A stretch of DNA of 64,000 bases from NCBI GenBank assembly GCA_007922305.1, contig ML677341.1, forward strand, positions 68,630,663 through 68,694,662, in the 5' to 3' direction. The notes below the pieces were generated by a model. The model did not search any database, was not told the origin of the DNA, and saw only the letters and a program-made list of their open reading frames with translations. This document shows, piece after piece, positions 38,174 to 51,132 of the stretch. The translations under genes and the position numbers were made by a program. This stretch comes from Dermatemys mawii (Eukaryota; Chordata; Testudines; Dermatemydidae). Numbering within the stretch: the first letter of the stretch is position 1; each line of letters starts with the position of its first letter.

Positions 38174-41100
38174 GTAACATTATCACTGTGAAATAGCTAT
38201 GTAAATATAAAAGTGTGTTCCCAAGCAAAACACTGGGCTAAGGCTAACATTAAGAAAGCTCCAGCAACTTCACAGAGGGAAAAACTCACAGAGAAAAAGA
38301 TCCAGGACCAGATTCTCGGCTGAGACAAGTTATACTAGATGCAGCTGAGGTAAGTAGGAGGGAAAGAAAGCTTGTTCTAAGGCACCTTTCTGCTCCCCTG
38401 TTCCTGAGCCAGTGACAAACTGAAAATAATTTGAAACAGTGTAGGGGCTGTTTTAAATTATGGCAGCTGCAGTTAGGGTGAGTTGACAGCAAATGTGAAA
38501 TATTTTTCACATATGGGATGGAGGGGGGGAGTAATAGACCATATATAAGAAAAAGACCCCAAAATCAGGACTGTCCCTATAAAAATCAGGACATCTGGTC
38601 ACCCTATCTGCAGCAGTACCTCAGGTGCCCCCTTCCTATCCGAACGTGGCCCCTACATTGGGAGGAGGATTCCTGAGGGAATCCTTGACTGCCCCTTAGA
38701 GCAGCTTTCCACTTACTTTGCACTGATGAGACAGTATAAAGCAGGCAAAGTCAGGGACAAGAATCTGGCATATAGTTTATGTATCAAAACATTAGAAATC
38801 AAGAAAATTATAAGTCGGGGTTAAACTGAAACAAAACACCTGACAATGAAAACTCAAATGACCGAAACTCTGGCCCTGTGCTTAAGCCAACCTCCAAACT
38901 TCCAGTGAGCATAACCTTTTGTACCATCTTTGTAAGATGTGATCTTACATAAATTCATTTGCAATGTGAAGAATGGGTTTTCTGTAGGACTTTAAGAAAT
39001 CCAGTCATAGGATGCAAACATCTTAAATTCCAAAAAGCTGCAGTATTTAAACAGTTTATGTACTTTCACAGCTGTGACCTGATACTTAAGGAATTTGAAG
39101 GATGCATATTTCTTGAAAAGCCCATGGCACTGCTGCATTAGTTAGGAAACATACAGAGGGGTCAGTAGATGCTCCCGAGTGCACGCACAAACTAACAGGG
39201 CTTTACTCAGTGTTCCTAATGCACTTGCAAAGTTCTTTTAAGAATAGGAATCACCCTGCTTCCCACGGCCGATCTCATGACCAAATCTGGAGTTTCCCAA
39301 CCACGCTGTTCATGAGTTATGACCAGGGCTTTGTGTACAGTGTGATCATGTATCTGTGTAACTAGTCTAAGTATTTTCCTTTCTGCAATGATGCCCCATG
39401 AATCTCTTTGTGTGCCACATGAATGGCTAGTCTGGGGGGTTTGGCACACACCTACACATTAGAGACTGAATATTTTTGTTTGTCACGAGTACCTCTGAAC
39501 TCTACTTTTCCAAGAGGCAATGGAAAGTTTTTGATCAGCCTGACAACCATGTATTTAAGTATAAAAATCTATTTCATGAAAGGAGACAGTATAGACTGAA
39601 GAATTACCATACCTGTACACCATCCAATCTTGACACTGGCTCATGCAGATGCACAAGTGGATAAAATGGCATCATTTTTCACTTGTTTCTAAAGGTTTTG
39701 AGTCATGTTTCTTGGGATTTGCTTTGACATGCTGAACGCCACCAGCATACCGGTGTAATTATTGTACAGGTTATCGATTCTGAAAGATTCATATTCTCTG
39801 CTATTTTTTTATTGATTGGTTTGGGGGTGATTTTACTGAAGGCAGAACAAGCACCTTGAGCTATTGAAGGAGCACAAAAATAACTGTGACTCCAGATACA
39901 CAAAGTCTATTGGATTCTTTGTGATAGACTTGTAGATACTCAAGCCTTGTAGGCAGAGACCTTTTCTTCCAGACTTGTGAAGGTGATGATGAAAAAAAAA
40001 TCTAGCTAAAATGGAAGGCAATTTTGGAAAGCTTTCCAGTTTTAGTAATAAAAATATTTTGAAAGAAGCATTGACCCTTCTTTGATTTTTTCCCCTCCCC
40101 TTGATGAGCCCAAAATATGCTAAGGGAATTCTGCTTTTGGAAGGTACTGTGTACAGCACAAAGACAAAACTGTTATTGTTAGAGAGGAAGTGAGGTGTTC
40201 AGTATTGATGTCTATAAACATAATTACACTTTGTGAGTCTACATAAGTGAGTACCATGTAACCTGCTCTTTGGTTGGTAAAGCAGGAATAATCGTCCATT
40301 CATTCACCCTCTAATGATATGGTGGACCGTACACGTTTGACAGTATATGGTACTTGCCACCATGTGCATTCATTTTAAATGGTCAACAGTTACCAGCAAG
40401 CAAAAGAAAATTGCTTCCCCGCAATCCTTGTCCTAAGGGGGTAATAATAGATTTCTACTCTTGGGTCTGCTCTTCTGCATGTGAAAGGATCAGAATGTCC
40501 CGAGCTCAGTGACTGGATTATTAAATCACCTCCCCTGCTCAAGAGCAGTAGTTCACAACCATCTCCACTGCCAATTCCTTTTTTCAAGTAAGGCCAATAA
40601 CATAAAACAAATCCCTGGCTCTGCAAGGTGGGAGACGTGGTGTGCAGTGGTTAAAGTAAATTTGTATAGGAGGGAGAGATCACTGGTTTTCAAATGGTCA
40701 TTGGGATAGAGCTTAACATCCTGCAATGATGGAGCATTGCATTTTTTGTGGTGGCGAGATTCAGTGTGAGGAAGAGAATGATAATGTGAGAAAAAAATGT
40801 ATCTGAAGCGAATTCATACCCGCAAGCAAGCCGAAAGCCAACAAAGGAAAGTGAGTATGTGCAGTTTGCATAGATCCAGAGGGGCACACAATGATGAACA
40901 GGTAATGATGGAACATCAGAATTGGGTCCCAGAAAATGACGAAGAACCTGCTACAGTTTCCTGAATTTTAGTGATTTCACAACTTTTAAGAAAGAGATTG
41001 TTTTTAAAAAAGTAAGCTGACCTAGTATTTAAATATAACTCACTAGTGGCAAACTATGTGCTATTTAAACATATAAACAAACATGCCCTGAAGCTACCAG

Positions 41101-41823
41101 GCCTCAAACATACACACATTTCCCGCCAAGCATGCTCACTGGAACAAAAAACAGCATTAACAATTAAAAAGCCCTTAAAATAACAGTGGGATATCCCGCT
41201 CCTACCCCTAAGAATTTTGAACCCCTGTGCTTATGTCCTATCCACAGTGAAGTCTCTTAAGCTGCCTCATGCCCCCACCTTGCTTTCTCTATGATTTACT
41301 TTCCTTCCCACTTCCTCCACTCTCATTCCCCTTCCTACTCCATTTTCTCCTCCCTCTTCTGCCCTCTCGGGATATTTGAAGCCAAACCCAGCAACTCTCT
41401 TTATCAGCACTGGTTTGGTTTCGGTTGCTTTCTTGTATGGGCATATCAGTAGAATGGAAGACCAACAAATTCCAAAGCCTATGTTCCAAGGAATGCCACT
41501 ATATGGCTCGCAATCACGTGGGCACCGAAACTTCAGTGGTGCAATAGAATTGCTAATGATGGACATAAACTAAGAACTAGAAACCTACCACAACCATTCA
41601 ACACAAGAGGCAGTAAAACATTAAGGTAGGCACAGCCACATACAAAGGCAAACACCAGGGTGTACAACAGGCTTAGCTGTGCCCTGGACTCTGTGATCTG
41701 GCTTAAAGGGAATGGAGTAGCTGAGGGATGGGAGCTAGTGGAAGTGGAGGCCTTTAAAAATCCCATGCTGGCATCAAGGGCCTCTGAAGCATATGTAATA
41801 CTAAAAAATGCTCAATCTCCATA
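38174..41823 (+). other. dynein intron segment with one small MITE
   Basis: Includes a short palindromic MITE around 38500-38605 ('caggactgtccctataaaaa' then 'ggacatctggtcaccctat'), matching the copy at 46129. The exon for the first half of the AAA3-AAA4 linker should lie here, but I did not find it. Confidence 0.45.
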
Positions 41824-43040
41824 TGATGGGTTGGATCCCAGAAACCCCTTGGGGCTTCCAAATGATGTGCCAAGACTACTTATGCCCCTCTTTTCCTGCC
41901 CTGGAAGCTTGGTACTTCAGTGCCCTGCCTTGTTTGAGTCAGACTCGCTAGCCTGCTGCAAATCCAGACCCAGGTCTGAACCACGTCCCCTAACAGCTGT
42001 TGGCTTAATTGAAAGCAGCTAAAGAGGTGCCAACTCTCAATGGGGTCCAAACCCCAAATGCATCTGTTTCACCTCCTATAAAGTTTATACAGGGTAAACT
42101 CAAATTGTTCATAACTCAATAAAAGAGAGAGATGCACAGTTGTTTGCCCCCTCCTCAAGTTATTAATACATACTCTGGGTTAAGTAATAAGTAAAACATG
42201 ATTTTATTAAATACAGAAAGTAGGATTTAAGTGGTTCCAAGTAGTAACAGATAGAATAAAGTGAATTACCAAGCAAAATAAAATAAAACACGCAAGTCTA
42301 AGCCTAATACAGTAATAAAACTGAATACAGATAAAATCTCACCCTCAGAGATAATTCAATACATTTTTTTTTACAGACTAATCTCTTTCTAGTCTGGGTC
42401 CAGCAATCACTTAGCCTCCCACCCCCGACTCCCGGCCCTCACCGTAGTTACTATCTTTTATTCCAGTTTTTTTCAGGTGTCCTTGGGGGTGGAGAGTCTG
42501 TCTCCTGAGCCAGCTGAAGACAAAATGGAGTGTTCTTCAAGGGGTTTAAATGGACTTTCTCTTGTGGGTGGACACCCCTTCCTCCCCTTGTGTAGAATCC
42601 GGGTACAAAATAGAGATTTGGAGTCACATGGGCAAGTCAGAGATCCATGCATGACTCAGAACTTACAGGTAGCAGCCATGGTTCACATACTACCTTGAAC
42701 GTCCTCAGGTAGACTTCTTATGTTCATTGGAGCCTCCCAAGATCCATTGTTCGTTAAGTGTCTCTTGATTGGGCACCTGACTTGAACCTTCCTTTCTCAA
42801 GAAGCTGACCAAATGCTTTACTAACTTTACTTAGAAATCAAACAAATACACAGTCAATATTCATAACTTCGAACACAAAAATGATACATGCATACAGATA
42901 GGAGGAAAAGATCCAGTAGATCGTAACCTTTACAGAGATACGTTACATGGCATATATAACATAAAACATATTCCAGTTATGTCATATATATACATTCATA
43001 AGCATATTTTCATAAAGCCTTATGGGTGCAATATCACACA
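41824..43040. mobile_element. solo LTR-like element, about 1.2 kb
   Basis: Starts TGATGGGTTGGATCCCAG and ends ATATCACACA. The flanks are CCATA (left) and CCATT (right), compatible with a 5-bp duplication with one change. I recognise the interior ('gggcttccaaatgatgtgcc', 'ggatttaagtggttccaagt', 'cttgggggtggagagtctgt') as a common turtle retroelement repeat, most likely an LTR. No pol or env coding is present, so it would be a solo LTR. Orientation was not decided. Confidence 0.65.
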
Positions 43041-43521
43041 CCATTCCAGGCATCACCATTGGAGAGCAGCTCATCTTCTAAGTGAGAAGTCAAGCAACAT
43101 GAGGAATATACTGAAATGTGTGTTGCACATACAATAAAAGCTAGTGGACTCCTTCTAGGTTCCTGAAATACCACTGAGAGGCCTAGTCAATCTGACCTGT
43201 GCTAAACTAAATGACTATAATACAGTCCTGACTCCCAGTGGAGTCATCATAACACTATTTTTTGGATGCATTGAGCAATTTTACCTCAAGACTTTAGAGC
43301 TGGGCATTTGAGATACTTCTGGGAAGGCTAGCCAAAATCAAATATACTCCCAAGAGAGTGACTGTCTATGAAAATGATTTAAGATTGCACTTAGCGCATG
43401 TTTGGAAGCAACTGAGTTGTATGTTAAGTGACTGCCTGTGATATCAGGGAACCGGACTCTGACCTGGGAGGAGGGAGGTGGCTATCTTCCAGTCCTATGT
43501 TCTTATGCTCTTATCTTTCAG
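43041..43521 (+). other. dynein intron segment
   Basis: Nothing recognised until the acceptor 'ctcttatctttcag'. Confidence 0.4.
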
Positions 43522-43595
43522 AAAAAATGTATGGAAAAGTAGCCCAGATTAAAAAAGAGAAACCTAAAATGAAATTTATAGAAAACCCTGATCAA
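43522..43595 (+). pseudogene. possible dynein AAA3-AAA4 linker exon
   Basis: The acceptor is 'ttatctttcag' and the donor CAA|gtatgc. The block reads KMYGKVAQIKKEKPKMKFIE NPDQ across the 74 nt. In DNAH3/7/12 chains a segment of the form K-I-Y-x-E-I-x-D-L-K occupies this place between the end of AAA3 and AAA4. K, Y, the hydrophobic at +3 after Y, the next hydrophobic and K agree. Its position between 38173 and 51569 is right. Evidence is weak because the block is short and diverged. A chance open block between splice-like sites is the alternative. Confidence 0.4.
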
Positions 43596-46128
43596 GTATG
43601 CATAAAAACGAATAACTTAAAGATACACCAAAGCTTGATGCCCTTGACAGATAAAAATACTATTTTCCTTTAATATGCGTAAAGAGTAGGCAGATGAAGC
43701 AAAACAATCCAGAATTTCTGCAAAAGCAGCGAACAACCTGTCAAATAGCATTTCAGCAGCAGCAAAAGGCAATCTTTACTTATCAGACCTGGGAAAAGCA
43801 GGGGACAACTGAGTCATGTGTTTCCAGTTATGTCTTAGTTTTGGGTAAAGACACACTACCCATTGGTGAGGCAGTTTAAGGCTCAGCGCTAAGGATCTCC
43901 TTCACGCTGTCTCTATTGTCAAACCTACCTTTTCTCCCTCAGTCTCTCACACGCCCCAGCTCTTGGTTAATCCTGTCACTTCTTACTTTAACATCTCATC
44001 AAAATCCATTCTTTCCTCTTGGTTTCTATAGCTAATCTCTAGCCAATGCCTAAGAGTTTTTTCACCTCAACTGCTTTCTTCTTCCTTTCTGTTCCTCTCT
44101 TACATACATCTCAGCTTTTGCCTTGCCATTCTATCGAAAACTCCGATGTTGAGCTCATCTCCCCTGCCACATCTTAGTATATATCTTTTAATGTTATCAA
44201 TGCACATTTTAAATAAAATACCACCTAAAAAATAATCTGTGTTATTTTACTATGTTGGAATTTGAGACTGTTTTTTAAAAAAGTGTTTGCCTAAATTGCA
44301 TGTGCAAATCTCATAGATATCATAGAAATGCACATTCAGACCCTTGGGGCCAGATCTTTGGCTCCACTATGACATGTTTGTGCTACTCCAGCGGTTCAAA
44401 AGGATAATAAAGCCTGCTTAACCAGCCTCCTGCTATTTTTCCCAACACAGGAGGAATCAATAAACAAAACAGAACTGTCACAGAAACTCTGCATCATCCT
44501 GTTTCCCAGCAAAGGAGATATGGCCAGGGGGCTTTTGCTCTCCAGCAAGTCTCAAACACTATAACTTAGTCCTTTTGAGCTATAGATATCCAGACATGAC
44601 TTAGAACAGTCCCGAGGCTGCTCTAATTGACTACAGGAAATCAGGCTCCAGTTGGCCTCAATAAGCTGCAAAAGTAATGCCAAATCACCTTTGTCCTCCC
44701 TTCAATCCAGCACCAAGCATATCTCATCAAGATTGGATGCTCTAGCTGACCATTTCCATTTGGCACACCTGAGTGCCGATTTGCACTCACAAATGTAAGA
44801 TTCGTGCCCCCAGTCTATTTGGCCATATTAATGTTTATAGTTTTTAATCTCAGCCATAAGCTCCTGACTCTTACAATATGCTACAGCTAGTAACAGTCTC
44901 CCTGTTCGTGTGTCAAGAGCAGTCTCAGGCAAGTCCATATTCTTGTCATCCTTTCATTGATCCCTTTGCACTTAAAAAGTCACAGCTTCTTCTATTTCAG
45001 GAGATGTATTGTAGTCTGTCTTTTAAACAGTATGACACAATTCAATATCTAGAATGTGCTGCAGAGCTGGAGCTGCCAGAAAGCTTGTTTTTAATTTTCT
45101 CCACAGGAAAGAGCAATGTGTAACTTCTCACCAGAGTAACTGTCACAAAGACAGAGAAGAGAATAAAAGAATAGAATAGAATAAAAGGAATATTTTGGCT
45201 CATGTCAAGATAAAACTGAACAAAAAAAAATCTTCTCCACAGTTCTGCTTTTATACGCAGAGACTTCACTTTATAACAAGATTTCTGTTTAGAGTGAGAA
45301 ATAGGCCTGAGTCTCGTGCACCAGATATGGATATAAATCTCAACTTCCCTAAACTTTGAGTATATTTGGTTCCAACCTCTTCGTTCAAACCCATCTCTAA
45401 TGTGAACCATGTAAAAATTCCAGAAAGTCCTGAATTTCCAAGTTTGTGAGGTCATGAAGAGTATCTGTACAACTGCCCCTTTGCTAATGGAAGAGGAAAC
45501 TTTTCATTTCCTAGCTTGGAAGTAATGGTGGATTGGCACTTGCTGTGATACACCCACAGAATATCAAGCAAGAAATCTTCCTAAGAAAACATGGTTTTGG
45601 TCAAGAGAAAGATGCTAAATTATTAATTAACTAAATTTAATAACCAATATTGAATATAATAAAGTGTCAGATCTCTAGATAATAAAATGATCACTGCAAA
45701 AAATTTAGGCCCAAAAACACAAACCACCAGAGAAAGTCCTCTAGATTACAAATCAGTTGTTTTTTTAAAAATACCATTCAGATCCTGTGAAATTAAATGA
45801 AAAGTACTATTATATAGCACTATGTGTGCATGACACATTACAAGTAAATATAAAGACAAGGAGCTAGACTCTTCCTGACGATGTGGCAGCTTTACATTTT
45901 TCATTGCTGGGAGAAAGCATTTGAAATGCTGGCGTAGCCAGCTATGGGAGGATCACCCCAAATCAAGAGATCCCTTGGTGGCATAGTGACAAAGTAGTAG
46001 TTCCTATGATATCCCTGTGGCCAGACTCTTAAGGAAAGTTGTTTTCATTAATATTTATGTATTTATATTATAGGAACATCTAGAGACCCTCATCATGGTG
46101 GGAACTCATTGAGGTTAGTACTATAAAG
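43596..46128 (+). other. dynein intron segment
   Basis: Contains a short (AATAG)n tract near 45163-45185. No exon recognised. Open frames at 44878-45455 lack motifs. Confidence 0.4.
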
Positions 46129-46249
46129 CGTAGAGTAACCAGACAGCAAGTGTGAAAAATTGGGACAGGGCATGGGAAGTAATAGGAGTCTATATAAAAG
46201 ACCCAAAAATCGGGACTGTCCCTATAAAATTGGGACATCTGGTCACCCT
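46129..46249. mobile_element. small palindromic MITE
   Basis: Left 'gtaaccagacagcaagtgtg', right 'gacatctggtcacccta'. The terminal inverted repeat is imperfect. The body 'cgggactgtccctataaaat' is shared with 38560-38605. It is a short DNA transposon of a family common in reptiles. Confidence 0.6.
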
Positions 46250-46389
46250 AATACAACGACGTATCAAGAGATGAACCCTGCTTTAAAGGTCTCAGAGCCT
46301 AATTTGTAGAAGCTCTGGAAAAATATACTGTCAGGGAAAATCCTAGAGGATGATGAACTAAACAAGTCTTTTGATCAAACCTGCCACCC

Positions 46390-46930
46390 ACAGTCTACAT
46401 TGGCTTCCTTATATATTGAATCAAGTTCAAGTTCTTAATCCCTATCTTCAGGGTGCTCAATGGCCTACGCCAGCTAAAAGATCACCTAAAAGTCCAGGAT
46501 GAAGACTGTGATCAACATCTCTGCTCCCCAGGCACAATGAAACATTCTACCAGAAGGGTAAAACCCATCTGCACATCAGGCAGAACTTTCTGATGGGCCA
46601 CTCTGAGACTGTGGAAGGAACTCCCCCCAGGAATGAATGACACAAACCTCACTGCTTTCTGCTCCAACTGCAAGGTGGACTTCTTCAACCTTGAATTCTC
46701 TAACATAAATACAGAGCAGCATGTAATATTAAAAACAAAAAAGAAACCTGCCAAACGAAAACACTCCACTGCATACAATTTCTCCCACACTTCCCTCCAT
46801 CTTACCTCCCTCCCCAATAATAAGAACATGTGAGAACAAACCACACATTAGATATTAGTCGTTTATGTAGTGCACTACTGGAAAGCACTCAGATACCATG
46901 GTGATGAGGGTGGAATAAGACCGTACACAG
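46390..46930 (+). mobile_element. LINE (L2/CR1-like) 3'-region remnant
   Basis: 'gtgctcaatggcctacgcca', 'tcaggcagaactttctgatg' and the tail 'ctactggaaagcactcagat' read like the 3' end of an old LINE. Open frames here (46512-46844) are broken repeat sequence. Confidence 0.45.
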
Positions 46931-48685
46931 AATGGTAAGGACTAGAACAGACTAGACCTACTAGGACTTTCCCATCTCTAATTTCTACATTTCTTTGCTT
47001 TACATTTTATAATGTTACAATGTTTTGCATTCCTCTTGTTGGCTGTGCAGGAGCCATTTATTAATAAAAATTATTCTTAGAATCATCCATGATGTCAAGG
47101 CACAAACAAGGATGTTCTAGCATGGTGACACACTATACAAGTTTCAAATGTTGTTAAGTTATAGAGCTAAGTGAACTACATCTTCATTCATAACAGAGTC
47201 AAAACTTAATGTTGTCTTAATGGAAGAAGACAGTGGAGTCAAATTAACTCCCATTGAAGAGGGGAGTCTTTCCATTGGAGCTGACTCAGGCCCAAGGTCT
47301 GAAGGAAAGGAAAGAGTTTGCTTTTTTAAGAAAGTGTGGCAAACAATTAAAGCTGGCTGAATTATTTCTTGATAACAATACTCTCTTCAGTTTTTGTCCT
47401 CTTCCTGTTTATGGTTCATTTATAAACCAATCATGATTTTCACAAAAGTATTTGTTATATATAAATGTTCATCAAGTAGTCAATACAAAAATATGTCAGA
47501 CTGTGGAATATTCACTTTGATTATTTGTTGATTGATATTTGTGGTATGTGATTGGTTACCTAAGTCACTTGATAATGTTTCCACTTCTTATTTGGATGCC
47601 TCAAACTTCTTAAGGGAATAAAGAATGGCAAAGAATGAATGCACTTCAGGTGAGAATTTTGGATGAATAGTTAATCGTGCAAAAATTCGTTCTACTTTTG
47701 GGTTTTGCAAATGCTTTTACAAATACTTGGTAGTAACCCAAATACTCATGAACAATAAATACTAGCACCCCATAAAAATTCAGGAACTGACCTCATTGCT
47801 TTTACTGTCAAAAATATTTTGAAATCACTTGTAGGTATTCTCCCACCAGTTCTACCCAACAATGAACTTGTTTAAAAATAAAATCTGCTAAAAAGTGATT
47901 TGGCAATGTTCTATGAAAAAAGAGCTTCCAAATAAATTAACTAAACTAGAGAGTCAGTTTAAAAATCCTGCTATAGACTAATTAAATCCTAGACACTGCT
48001 ATTTTGGGCTAAAAATTAGAACCATAGTAATTGCAGAAAATTTCCATATACCATTGTGCCAAATGAATGAGAGTATTTTAGAATTGTTCCTGTAGGATTT
48101 GTTGCACGTAGCTGGCAGGGACATGATTCTGCTGAAGGAAATGCGCAAAGACATCATACTACTACTACTCCAATAAAGGTGACTTCCCAGCCTAGGAGTA
48201 TGATGAAGAGAGAAGTTTGTGAAATATTATAAATGATTGTTACACCAATAGGAATAATATAAATGACTATCATACCAATCCAAACTTTTTGAGGCATATT
48301 CATGGCAGTTTTTTCTTTTGTTTTTACCATAATTATTGTTGTCCTGGCCTTAGTTCTAAATTCCTGTTCTTTTTAGGGAGCAATATTACTCATAAGGCTA
48401 TGGATAAATACTGAATATAAAATTAAAAATCACCATTGCAGTCAATTTTATAGGCTAAAACAAAAGGTGTTATTTATTATCTTATTTGTTTGTATATATT
48501 CAAGTTAAATATGTTAAAACACTTTGTCTATCATTAACTTGTTCAAGACCACTAAGGGTTTGCTAAATGTCAGGTAGTGAAATTAAAATGTCATCATATG
48601 ACATAGAGGTCAAATAGATTTGTTAAAACAGAACTATGTTATTCCACACTTATTTCTGGAGTTCATCTTTATTATGGAAAATGTA
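46931..48685 (+). other. dynein intron segment
   Basis: AT-rich unique DNA with nothing recognised. Confidence 0.4.
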
Positions 48686-49099
48686 TGTGACAAAGTGCCT
48701 TCTCTTACTCACCAGGCTCCAGTTCTTTAAGCTCTGGCGAGACAAGTGCTGCCCAGGCAAACCACCTAGAAAGCCCAAGGGCAGGCTTTTCCCTTCCCTT
48801 AGTCACTCCTTTTTTGGCTGGGTCTTTTACTCTTTGTCCAGGGAAAGCAGTCTCCCAGCTTGGAGAGGCTCTCTTCCTGCTGCCCCCAACCTGCTGGCAG
48901 CCTCACTCCCTCTATCTCTCCCTCTTTAAACCCTCTTCCTAGCCAGGGTGGGTTTAAAAAGGACTCTGGCAGCCTTTTAATTGGGCTCAGCTGATCCTGC
49001 TTAGGCCACTGGCAGCCTTACTCAGCTGAACCCAATTAACCTGTAGTTACCTCCTTTACCACCAACCCCTCTGGCAGCAGTCTGCTCGGGTTTACCACA
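48686..49099 (-). mobile_element. LTR of a Gypsy (Gmr1-like) element
   Basis: About 414 bp, TGTGACAAAG at the left end and 'gtttaccaca' at the right, so TG...CA on both strands. It directly follows the RNase H frame that reads on the minus strand, so it is the 3' LTR of an antisense element. The start word is shared with the solo LTR at 2665, but the body differs. Confidence 0.7.
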
Positions 49100-49395
49100 T
49101 ATCGCCCGCCCCTGCTCAACACTACGGGGTTGGGCTACTTGGGTCGGCAAACAGTGCACCCTCGATAGGCCATCTACATTGCCATGCATGAGCCCAGACC
49201 TATGTTGTACTCTGAAGTGGAAGGGCTGTAGTGAGAGGAACCACCTTGTTACCCTTGCATTTCTGTCCTTGTTCTGGTGCATCCACTTCAGAGGGGCATG
49301 GTCCGTGACAAGGGTAAACCTCATTCCGAGTAAATAGTAGCAGAGGCTTTCCACAGCCCATTTTACCGCCAGGCAAAAATATTGCTGTTAGCTTT
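49022..49395 (-). pseudogene. Ty3/Gypsy RNase H fragment
   Basis: The minus strand reads AVKWAVESLCYYLLGMRFTL then VTDHAPLKWMHQNKDRNARV then TRWFLSLQPFHFRVQHRSG and GNVDGLSR. This is the RNase H region of Ty3/Gypsy pol: the TDHAPLKW block and the N-x-x-DGLSR end are diagnostic. Upstream RT is missing (truncated near 49395). There is no integrase after RNase H: the frame runs into the LTR after about 45 residues. That order fits Gmr1-like elements, in which integrase precedes RT, rather than standard Gypsy. A deletion of integrase is the alternative. The LTR covers the last part of the frame. Confidence 0.8.
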
Positions 49396-49439
49396 AATAG
49401 TGGCTATACATCCTGGCTAAAATGCCTTTGTAGCAGCCC

Positions 49440-49640
49440 TGTCGGGGCAGTAGTGATTAGGGAACAGGAGATCTGGGATCTGCCACGGACCTGCTGCATG
49501 ACCTTGGAAAAGCTACTTCATGTTTCTGTGCCCCAGTTTCCTCATCTGGAAATAATGGTAATAATAATTAATTGAGGTTGAATTATGAAAAGTATCATGC
49601 AAGAGCTAAATATTATTAGTGTTATTATATACACACCAAA
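49440..49640 (+). mobile_element. MIR-like SINE fragment
   Basis: 'gcatgaccttggaaaagcta', 'gccccagtttcctcatctgg' and 'aaataatggtaataataat' fit the core and 3' part of MIR-type SINEs. Confidence 0.6.
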
Positions 49641-49659
49641 TTATTTCTCACACATGATG

Positions 49660-51132
49660 TAAGCAGTGTCAGGAATGAGATATATTCTGAAATCTGGTGG
49701 CGAACTATGGGAATTGCAGTGAGTTATGGAAAATAACTTTGGGGCTGATTAATTTGCATAGACACACCCACTGCGCCTAGCCTGAGCCCACAGCAGCCCA
49801 CATGGCCACTTCGACTGAGGTGGGAGCCCTAGTTTCTATGTTATTGGGGCAGGAAATATAAAGTGATGTTACCCTGATTTTATGAATGAAGGACTATAGA
49901 CACGTACTTGGCCCTTGTTATGATGGAGGGACTCGCCATCATCCTGGTAGCACTCTCTGGGCAAGGGCCATGCGTTTCAGAACACTCTGAGATTGAGAGA
50001 GGCTGGGGAGGTGCACTTATACCTTTTGGTGAGGGCTTTGTCTGAGGGCCTCACAGGCCTATTGCACCTTGCCTCTCTCCAGTGTGGAATGTCAGAGTTA
50101 AATTTTGCTTCCATTAGGAGCCTAGGTTCAGGCTGCTGAGCTGAAATCACTTTAGGCTCACGGGTGCACCTGTACAAAGGCTCCCCTGCTATATACTGAA
50201 ATCACTCAAGAGCTGAAATCACCGAGCACTGTCTCAAGTTGGGGGGCCTGAACATAGTGCAGAGTGGCTGGTGCAGCCGAGCTGTCCGTGTGTCGGCTAG
50301 CAGGACGGCTAGCGGAGTGACTGGCGCTGCAGAGCAGTCTGTGTGTTGACTAGCGGAACCATTTGTGCTGCTGACGGAGTGACTGGCACCACAGAGCTGT
50401 CTGTGTGTCGGCTAGCAGGACAAGCTAGTGGAGTAGTTGATGCTGCTGGTGGAGTGATTGGCGCAGCAGAGCAGTCCGTGTGTTGACTAGCGGAGCCATT
50501 TGTGCTGCTGACGGAGTGACCGGCACTGCAGAGCTGTCCGTGTGTCGGCTAGCAGGACGGGCTAGCAGAGTGACTGGCGCTGCAGAGCGGTTCGAGTATC
50601 GGCCAGCAGAGCAGAGCGGATTGCGGTGAGGGCTGCCGCGGAACCCCACAGAGAGGCGGCGCAGTCGGCCTCGGACCACGTAAGGTGCCCCTTGCCCTAC
50701 CCTCCATTTCCACCCAGGCTGGGAGGTAAGACTCTGCCGACTGACTTTTAAACTCTGCACTGACCAAGAACAGAGACTCTGAGTGACTTTTTGGGGTTGT
50801 GGAACTCAAGAGCCAAAGGGAAGGCCACGGCCTATTTGCCGAGAGGGGGCTCCTGGTTCATGGTTTGGTTTATTAACCTTGTTTGTGGTGTTTCCCCAAT
50901 ATTATGCCACATTGTTTCTCCCTGTTATTAAAAGGCTTTGGTACACTCAGACTCTGTGCTTGCGAGAGGGGAAGTATTGTCTCTTACAGACGCCCAGGTG
51001 GGTGGTATGTGGTTGTCCCAGGTCACTGGGTGGGGGCTCGAGCCGGTTTTTGTATTGTGCTGTTGGAATGGAACCCCTGGATACTGAACCCGGCCCTTGT
51101 TGCTGCCAACTCTGATGGGCAGAAGGGTTACA
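49660..51132 (+). mobile_element. GC-rich LTR-like element with internal VNTR
   Basis: About 1.4 kb, much GC-richer than its surroundings. The right end 'gggcagaagggttaca' is LTR-like and is preceded by 'gttattaaaaggctttggta', which carries an ATTAAA poly(A) signal. The left end is uncertain, around 'tgtcaggaatgagat' at 49668. No pol or gag coding. The open frames across 50425-51182 are incidental. It is most likely a solo LTR of a reptile Gypsy or ERV family. Confidence 0.5.
50278..50620 (+). repeat. minisatellite (about 54-75 bp units) inside the LTR
   Basis: Alternating units begin 'gagctgtccgtgtgtcggct' and 'gagcagtctgtgtgttgact', each containing a 'gctagc' or 'actagcgg' word and 'gagtgactggc'. 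About five and a half units are present, in an A-B-A'-B-A order. Confidence 0.8.

Noticed and set aside
45042..45455. 137-codon open frame on the minus strand
   Set aside because: Low-complexity hydrophobic and Ser-rich translation of AT-rich DNA; no family match or splice evidence.
50278..50620. CRISPR-like repeat array
   Set aside because: Units are 54-75 bp, diverged and contiguous with no spacers, in an animal genome; it is a minisatellite.
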